Shown in pieces: positions 6,654-10,478 of a stretch of 10,478 bases of DNA. The notes under the pieces are model-generated. The model was not told the origin of the DNA and searched no databases. It saw nothing but the letters and a program-made list of their open reading frames with translations. The DNA comes from G039029935 sp039029935 (GTDB lineage Bacteria > Chloroflexota > Anaerolineae > Caldilineales > Caldilineaceae). How positions within the stretch are numbered: the first letter of the stretch is position 1; each line of letters opens with the position of its first letter. The translations under genes and the position numbers were made by a program. Where the stretch lies: positions 1 to 10,478 of the forward strand of contig JBCCFC010000376.1 in assembly GCA_039029935.1 (NCBI GenBank). The letters run 5' to 3'.

Positions 6654-8926
6654 ACTCTTTCTTCATCGGGTACTGTATCTGGTGCTGTATCTGGTACTGT
6701 ATCCGGCTCTGTATCTGGTGCTGCATCCGATACCAGCAAAAGCTTTTGATTTGACTCAAGCGTTTCCTGACGCCAAATGGGGCGGAAGCCAATGCTCATT
6801 GCTGCCAGAAAAGCACCATAGCCAATGGTGTAAACAAGTCCTACACCCCATCCCAGTAGGAGGATGCAACCAATCAAACTCGCTGGTAGATGCACACCCA
6901 AGAAATATTGTGCCTTCATATCACGCTCATAACGCTCCGACAGTTCAAAGAGCGCATCCAGTTGTGCCAACGTCCCATCCATCAGTACAATCTGTGCGGT
7001 ATCAGTGGCAACCGTTGTGGCCCCGGCAATCGACACCGAGACCTCGGCCTGTTTGAGTGCAATGCTGTCGTTGATGCCGTCGCCCACAAACATCACGCGC
7101 TTGCCTTGGGCTTGTAGCTCTTCCACAAGCTGCGCCTTCTGCTCTGGCAGCACATTGGCAAAGACACGGTCGATGCCCAGCGAAGCGGCCAGTGTTTGCG
7201 CTGGGGCTTCCTGATCGCCTGTGATCATGGCTAACTCGACACCTTGGTTGCGGAGTGCGTTGATGACGGTCTCGGCTTCGGGGCGAATGGTCGGCTGGAG
7301 TTCGATGACGCCTTCCAAGCGGCCATCCAGCGCAAGATAGATGATCGAATTACCCTGGCCTTGGCGTTCTGTTGCCAATTGGTCAATATCATCAGGAATA
7401 GAGACATCGCTCAGATTCATGAAGCGTTGGCTACCCAACTGCACATGTTGCCCCTCAAACATGACTGCCAGCCCATAGCCGACTTCAACTTGGGTCTCGT
7501 CGACCTCTGGCAGTACAAGTGATTGTTCTGCGGCAGCTTCACGGATAGCAACGGCGATGGGGTGAGATTGGCGTTGCTCGATGGCCGCAGCGAGTGCCAA
7601 TAGTTCGTCATCGCTCAATGTATAGGGCTGTGCTGTATGGGGCTGTGCTGTATGGGCCTGTGCTGTATGGGCCTGTGCTTGGGGGCGATGGATGCCACAG
7701 ACGGTCGGCTGGTCCAAGGTGAGCGTCCCTGTTTTGTCAAAGACCACTGTGTCAATCGTACCCAGCAGGTCCAACGAGCGTCCATCCTTGACCAGTACAT
7801 TGCTGCGCGCTGACATGTCCAAATAGCCAAGGAGCGTCAGCGGCGTTGTCATCATCAGAAATCCACCGACGGGTACACTAAGCACGGCCAACATAGAACT
7901 CAATCCCCAAAGAGGCCAAGCCAGCAGCCCCAGCCCCGTGGTCAAAAAGACCCAGCGGTCAGCGATTGCCAATCCATTCAACCCCACTTGGGTGTTGTGG
8001 GTTTTGGTGTTGTTGAGGATGTCGGTAATCTGTGCAGCAAGCGTCTCCTGTTGCGTCTGCCTCGCCTCTACGCGAATTTCGCCCATCAGCACCATCGTAG
8101 AGGCCAGCACACTATCGCCTGTTTCCTTTTCGACAGGTTGTGCTTCCCCCGTGAGCGCATGTTGATCGATACTGGCATGACCTGCAACAATCTCGCCATC
8201 CACAGGAATCACCTCGCCTGCATAGACGACCACAATATCGCCTGCCTTTACATCCGAGAGTGGACAGGAAACCACAACACCATCCTCTACACGAGAAACG
8301 GTCTGTGGCAACTCCCCAAAGACATTGGCAAGCTGCTCATGGGATTGCCCCTGTACAGTGGCGATGAGTTTTTCAAAGAAGAGGCTCGCCATGATGGCAA
8401 CACTTCGGAAGACCAAAAAACCGCCAAGCAATACACCGATGGCAAAAAAAGCCTGACGCCCACGTGCAGTCAAAGTGCGCTTCTTCCACATATCCTTAAT
8501 GCCGATCTGGATAAGCACATAGGTAAGATACAGATTGATGGCAAAGCTGGCGAGTATCAATGATGGCGTTCCTGTCAACGCAAAGCCTAGCGCCACCGCT
8601 GCATATCCGATCTGACGGTTACGCATCCTCACCATCGGTGGAACTACATTAACACCCGTTGTACCACCCAGTGCCCGCAAATGCTTTTCATAGCTCTGCC
8701 CAAAGAGACGATCAATGCTGTTGTGAATCGCCAGTTGATAGCCATCATCCACACGTTTTGCGAGTGCTTGTATATCTCCCTTTGCCTGTTCGAGTGCAGG
8801 TGGCAACGGGTCCATTTTCAATTGTTCAATCAGGGTCCCCCCTGCTTTTTTGCGGCGAAATTGGTCTAGACCCCAAATGCCTGCCGCTGCCCCGCCTGTT
8901 GCCAGCGCAAGCCCAAATATTGCCAT
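6644..8926 (-). CDS. P-type cation-transporting ATPase lacking a CPx motif, 760 aa
   Basis: This is a membrane ion pump driven by ATP. The actuator motif TGEA is at 259-262, the phosphorylated Asp397 lies in DKTGTLT (397-403), the P1B-type HP dipeptide is at 455-456, TGD at 569-571 and GDGIND at 615-620. Hydrophobic segments lie near 1-20, 105-143, 158-190, 325-368 and 675-712, a P1B-like layout. There is no N-terminal heavy-metal-associated domain. The helix before the phosphorylation domain reads GGFLMMTTPLT, so the Cys-Pro pair that binds metal in copper, zinc and cadmium pumps is absent and the ion cannot be told. Two in-frame repeats insert low-complexity sequence: Ala-Gln-x-His-Thr units near 417-436 and Pro-Asp-Thr-x units near 737-754. 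The ATG at 8926 has AAAGGAT about 7 bases upstream. The final residues Ala-Ile and the stop come from the MITE-like element. It is probably the first gene of the operon. Confidence 0.85.
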   Translation of the reverse strand: MAIFGLALATGGAAAGIWGLDQFRRKKAGGTLIEQLKMDPLPPALEQAKGDIQALAKRVDDGYQLAIHNSIDRLFGQSYEKHLRALGGTTGVNVVPPMVRMRNRQIGYAAVALGFALTGTPSLILASFAINLYLTYVLIQIGIKDMWKKRTLTARGRQAFFAIGVLLGGFLVFRSVAIMASLFFEKLIATVQGQSHEQLANVFGELPQTVSRVEDGVVVSCPLSDVKAGDIVVVYAGEVIPVDGEIVAGHASIDQHALTGEAQPVEKETGDSVLASTMVLMGEIRVEARQTQQETLAAQITDILNNTKTHNTQVGLNGLAIADRWVFLTTGLGLLAWPLWGLSSMLAVLSVPVGGFLMMTTPLTLLGYLDMSARSNVLVKDGRSLDLLGTIDTVVFDKTGTLTLDQPTVCGIHRPQAQAHTAQAHTAQPHTAQPYTLSDDELLALAAAIEQRQSHPIAVAIREAAAEQSLVLPEVDETQVEVGYGLAVMFEGQHVQLGSQRFMNLSDVSIPDDIDQLATERQGQGNSIIYLALDGRLEGVIELQPTIRPEAETVINALRNQGVELAMITGDQEAPAQTLAASLGIDRVFANVLPEQKAQLVEELQAQGKRVMFVGDGINDSIALKQAEVSVSIAGATTVATDTAQIVLMDGTLAQLDALFELSERYERDMKAQYFLGVHLPASLIGCILLLGWGVGLVYTIGYGAFLAAMSIGFRPIWRQETLESNQKLLLVSDAAPDTEPDTVPDTAPDTVPDEERVAI
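6654..6661. repeat. 8-bp target site duplication, right copy
   Basis: ACTCTTTC matches 6527-6534 exactly and lies immediately outside the right terminal inverted repeat. On the minus strand these bases encode the last native codons of the P-type ATPase (Glu-Arg and the start of Val), after which the reading frame enters the inserted element. Confidence 0.85.
6669..6728. repeat. 12-bp in-frame tandem repeat, 5 copies, 3' end of ATPase gene
   Basis: Five 12-bp units, consensus GGTACTGTATCT on the plus strand, differ from one another at one to a few positions. On the coding strand they give Asp-Thr-x-Pro units in an acidic tail after the last membrane segment. Copy-number change would not shift the frame. 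The tail is probably cytoplasmic and not needed for catalysis. Confidence 0.85.
7625..7679. repeat. 15-bp in-frame tandem repeat, about 3.7 copies, inside ATPase nucleotide-binding domain
   Basis: The units at 7625-7639 and 7640-7654 are identical (GGGCTGTGCTGTATG). The third differs by one base and the fourth is partial. They encode Ala-Gln-(Ala/Pro)-(His/Tyr)-Thr units about 15-35 residues after the DKTGTLT motif, probably in a surface loop. The near identity of the units suggests recent expansion by slippage. Three His residues are contributed. Confidence 0.85.
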
Positions 8927-8964
8927 GTGTTTATCCTTTCATCCTGTTGGCTGGAGCAATGTCG

Positions 8965-8979
8965 TACAAAAAGTTTGTA
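8965..8979. promoter_or_regulatory. Palindrome TACAAA-N3-TTTGTA upstream of the operon
   Basis: A perfect 6-bp inverted repeat with a 3-base spacer lies 39 bases before the P-type ATPase start codon. It could be an operator for a dimeric repressor or a small hairpin in the mRNA leader. It is short and AT-rich, so chance is possible. Confidence 0.35.
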
Positions 8980-9072
8980 TTGGCTCTGTTGTCTGTGGTC
9001 TCAGTCAAGTGTAGCAGACGGTGGGGCGGTTGTCTGTCTCGAAACGCGTCAATCCATGCTACAAACGTTGCA

Positions 9073-9104
9073 ATTTCAGAAGTTGACGACGCCCTTTCTG
9101 AAAT
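9073..9104. promoter_or_regulatory. 9-bp perfect inverted repeat ATTTCAGAA / TTCTGAAAT
   Basis: The arms at 9073-9081 and 9096-9104 are perfectly complementary across a 14-base spacer, placing the arm centres about 23 bp apart, roughly two helical turns. That suits binding of a regulator on one DNA face, or a weak hairpin. It lies mid-way between the two divergent genes, so it could affect either. No T-run follows, so it is not a terminator. Confidence 0.45.
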
Positions 9105-9165
9105 CTGCTGAAACAAATCCGATGACGTACTCCATGCATTTGGTCAGCCAGCAGTTTCGGTTCAT

Positions 9166-9199
9166 CATTTCAAGACTACATTTCAAGACCACATTTCAA
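9166..9199. repeat. 13-bp direct tandem repeat (CATTTCAAGACYA), 2.6 copies
   Basis: The units at 9166-9178 and 9179-9191 differ at one base, and a third begins at 9192 (CATTTCAA). The array runs into the -35 region of the plus-strand promoter, with its end 16 bases before the TATAAT box. That position is typical of activator or repressor sites, although a 13-bp period is not a whole helical turn. It may also be simple slippage. Confidence 0.6.
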
Positions 9200-9221
9200 T
9201 CCTGCCCATTTGTGCTATAAT
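9194..9221 (+). promoter_or_regulatory. Extended -10 promoter for the plus-strand ATPase gene
   Basis: TGCTATAAT at 9213-9221 is a perfect extended -10 element. The -35 position is poor: TTTCAA at 9194-9199, spacer 16, matches the consensus at only 3 of 6 bases, which fits an extended -10 promoter or one helped by an activator at the overlapping 13-bp repeat. Transcription would start near 9228, giving a leader of about 35 bases with the ribosome site AGGGGGG at 9251-9257. Confidence 0.65.
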
Positions 9222-9262
9222 AAGAAAAATAACGATATTGATGCCGATTTAGGGGGGTACAA

Positions 9263-10478
9263 ATGATTTCACAAGACTATCCAACAGAAGATCGACCAGA
9301 CCCGATTCCTGAGCGTGTGGGTTTTGGCATGTTCACCGACCGTGAGCGCGAGATGGCTAGGCTGATGAAGTGGGTGAATCGCGTTGGCAAAAAGGCAGGG
9401 CGCAGCCAAGCATTGGTGTCTCATCGACGGTATGGCAAGACGGCGATTATGGAACGGCTCTATAATCGGCTTTTTTGGGAGCGAGAAGATGTGATGCCGT
9501 TTTACTTCGAGCTGCATGATGGCATCCATAAAATATGGGACAAAGAGTTGGCGAAGATATATTTCTATTCTTTTGTACGGCAATTCTTGGCCTATCGAAC
9601 GCGGGATGCGTCGTTGGCATTTGATGAAGATATATCACAGGAAGAGCTTTATGAAATCGCCGAAAAGCATCAAGAAACCTCAATTACAAAAAGAATTCTC
9701 TGGTGGGAAAAGGATGGGAACCTGAGCGACTTTATCAAAATTCATAGAGTCATGCACACGGTCATCCAGAGTGTTGCCGTTGAAACGGGTTTGAGCATCA
9801 TTGTCATGTTTGATGAATTCCAACGGCTTAACCGCGTTGTCTATCAAGATGAAGCCTGTACGCGCCCCTATGAACGCTATACTGACTCGTTCTCAACCGC
9901 CGCAGAATCATCACGAGCACCGATGCTGATTGCGGGTTCAGAGGTGACGGCACTGACCGACGAAGCGTTATGGGGGTCAATGCTAGGCCGTGTGGGTACA
10001 TATCATATCGGACGTCTACCGCTTGCAGGGGCTGTCGAACTTGTCAACAAATTCGCCAAACTCGATGACCTTGAGATCAAGCTTGAAGTGGCCTATACCA
10101 TCAGCCGCTTGGTCGATGGACATCCGTATTACATCTGGTGTCTCTTTAACAGCATCTGTCCAGACGCGGATTTGACAACAAAAAAAGGTGTCAAGGCGGT
10201 TCTCGCCTTTGAAGTGAGCAATCGGCAGGGACATATCCGTAAATTTTGGTACTATCATTTCGGTCATCATCTGGAGACCTTTAATTTGCCCCATGCGCGT
10301 CAGCTAATTGTCTATCTGAGTCAATATCCCGATAAACTTCAAGAGCCTGAGGAGTCTGTGCATCTTAAAAAGTTGCACGAAGATTTAAGCTTACCGATTT
10401 CGATTGATGAAACCGATGAAATCCTCCAAAAGTTGATTTGGTGTGATCTCGTCTGGGAACATGCGCATCAACAGTATG
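9263..10478 (+). CDS. AAA-type ATP-binding protein, N-terminal 405 codons, cut by right edge
   Basis: I translated this frame myself; it stays open to the window end. The start ATG has AGGGGGG 5 bases upstream and a strong promoter. An N-terminal F-x-DRERE motif (24-30) precedes a Walker A-like loop, SHRRYGKTA at 53-61, typical of the archaeal-ATPase and STAND-related P-loop families (usual form G-x-R-R-x-GKT). Walker B is VMFDEFQRL at 181-189 with Asp184 and Glu185. LIAGSE, about 45 residues later, fits sensor 1. Residues after about 290 look like a winged-helix or helical C-terminal part, incomplete here. Such proteins are common in environmental bacteria, often next to variable effector domains, and their roles are mostly unknown. 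It points away from the biosynthetic operon and shares only the intergenic region, so a functional link is unproven. Confidence 0.75.
   Translation, partial: MISQDYPTEDRPDPIPERVGFGMFTDREREMARLMKWVNRVGKKAGRSQALVSHRRYGKTAIMERLYNRLFWEREDVMPFYFELHDGIHKIWDKELAKIYFYSFVRQFLAYRTRDASLAFDEDISQEELYEIAEKHQETSITKRILWWEKDGNLSDFIKIHRVMHTVIQSVAVETGLSIIVMFDEFQRLNRVVYQDEACTRPYERYTDSFSTAAESSRAPMLIAGSEVTALTDEALWGSMLGRVGTYHIGRLPLAGAVELVNKFAKLDDLEIKLEVAYTISRLVDGHPYYIWCLFNSICPDADLTTKKGVKAVLAFEVSNRQGHIRKFWYYHFGHHLETFNLPHARQLIVYLSQYPDKLQEPEESVHLKKLHEDLSLPISIDETDEILQKLIWCDLVWEHAHQQY

Larger units (their letters stand above)
8927..9262. promoter_or_regulatory. Divergent intergenic control region (336 bp)
   Basis: This region separates the minus-strand operon from the plus-strand ATPase. 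It holds a good plus-strand promoter, a 13-bp tandem repeat and two inverted repeats, listed separately. For the minus strand the best -35-like hexamer is TTGACT at 9008-9003, but no good -10 lies at normal distance, so the operon promoter is not identified. A 61-codon minus-strand frame (9116-8931, TTG start) ends 4 bases before the P-type ATPase ATG. It has no ATG and no clear ribosome site, so I do not call it a gene. Confidence 0.6.

Noticed and set aside
8980..9008. Sigma-70 promoter for the operon at TTGACT (9008-9003)
   Set aside because: No acceptable -10 hexamer occurs 16-18 bases downstream; the nearest candidates are too far away, so I only mention it in the control region.
9269..10294. 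Minus-strand open frames at 9269-9583, 9447-9683 and 10016-10294
   Set aside because: All are antisense to the plus-strand ATPase frame, which has Walker A and B motifs, a promoter and a ribosome site.

Overview
This window looks like bacterial chromosome of moderate GC with compact, mostly minus-strand coding. Nothing in it fixes the taxon. The mix of a molybdenum hydroxylase, an Rv2949c-type chorismate lyase and a free-standing AAA-type ATPase would suit a Chloroflexota-like or similar environmental bacterium, but that is a weak inference.

Layout: Positions 1-8926 hold one long minus-strand gene train. In transcription order it is: a P-type ATPase (8926-6644); the [2Fe-2S] subunit (6520-6032), molybdenum subunit (6039-3652) and FAD/[4Fe-4S] subunit (3614-2616) of a 4-hydroxybenzoyl-CoA-reductase-like enzyme; an acyl carrier protein (2546-2283); a flavin-dependent halogenase-like oxidoreductase (2282-585); and a chorismate pyruvate-lyase (566 to beyond base 1). 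The genes overlap by 8 bp, abut, or are 18-69 bp apart, except at 6521-6643. That gap is filled by a 119-bp MITE-like element with 11-bp perfect terminal inverted repeats and a perfect 8-bp target duplication. Removing it restores an ATGA overlap between the ATPase and the [2Fe-2S] subunit, so the ATPase was probably coupled to the reductase genes before the insertion. Positions 8927-9262 are a divergent control region with an extended -10 promoter, a 13-bp tandem repeat and two inverted repeats. From 9263 to the right edge a plus-strand ATPase with Walker motifs runs out of the window.

How the genes may work together: chorismate lyase makes 4-hydroxybenzoate from chorismate. That is the acid whose thioester is the substrate of 4-hydroxybenzoyl-CoA reductase. 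A dedicated carrier protein and a halogenase-like flavoenzyme sit between them. This looks like a biosynthetic use, possibly on a carrier protein, of an enzyme best known from anaerobic aromatic degradation. The molybdenum subunit also has Gln where the family's active-site Glu is expected. No ligase that would load 4-hydroxybenzoate is visible; it could lie left of base 1. The pathway is inference from gene content; the family assignments rest on visible motifs.
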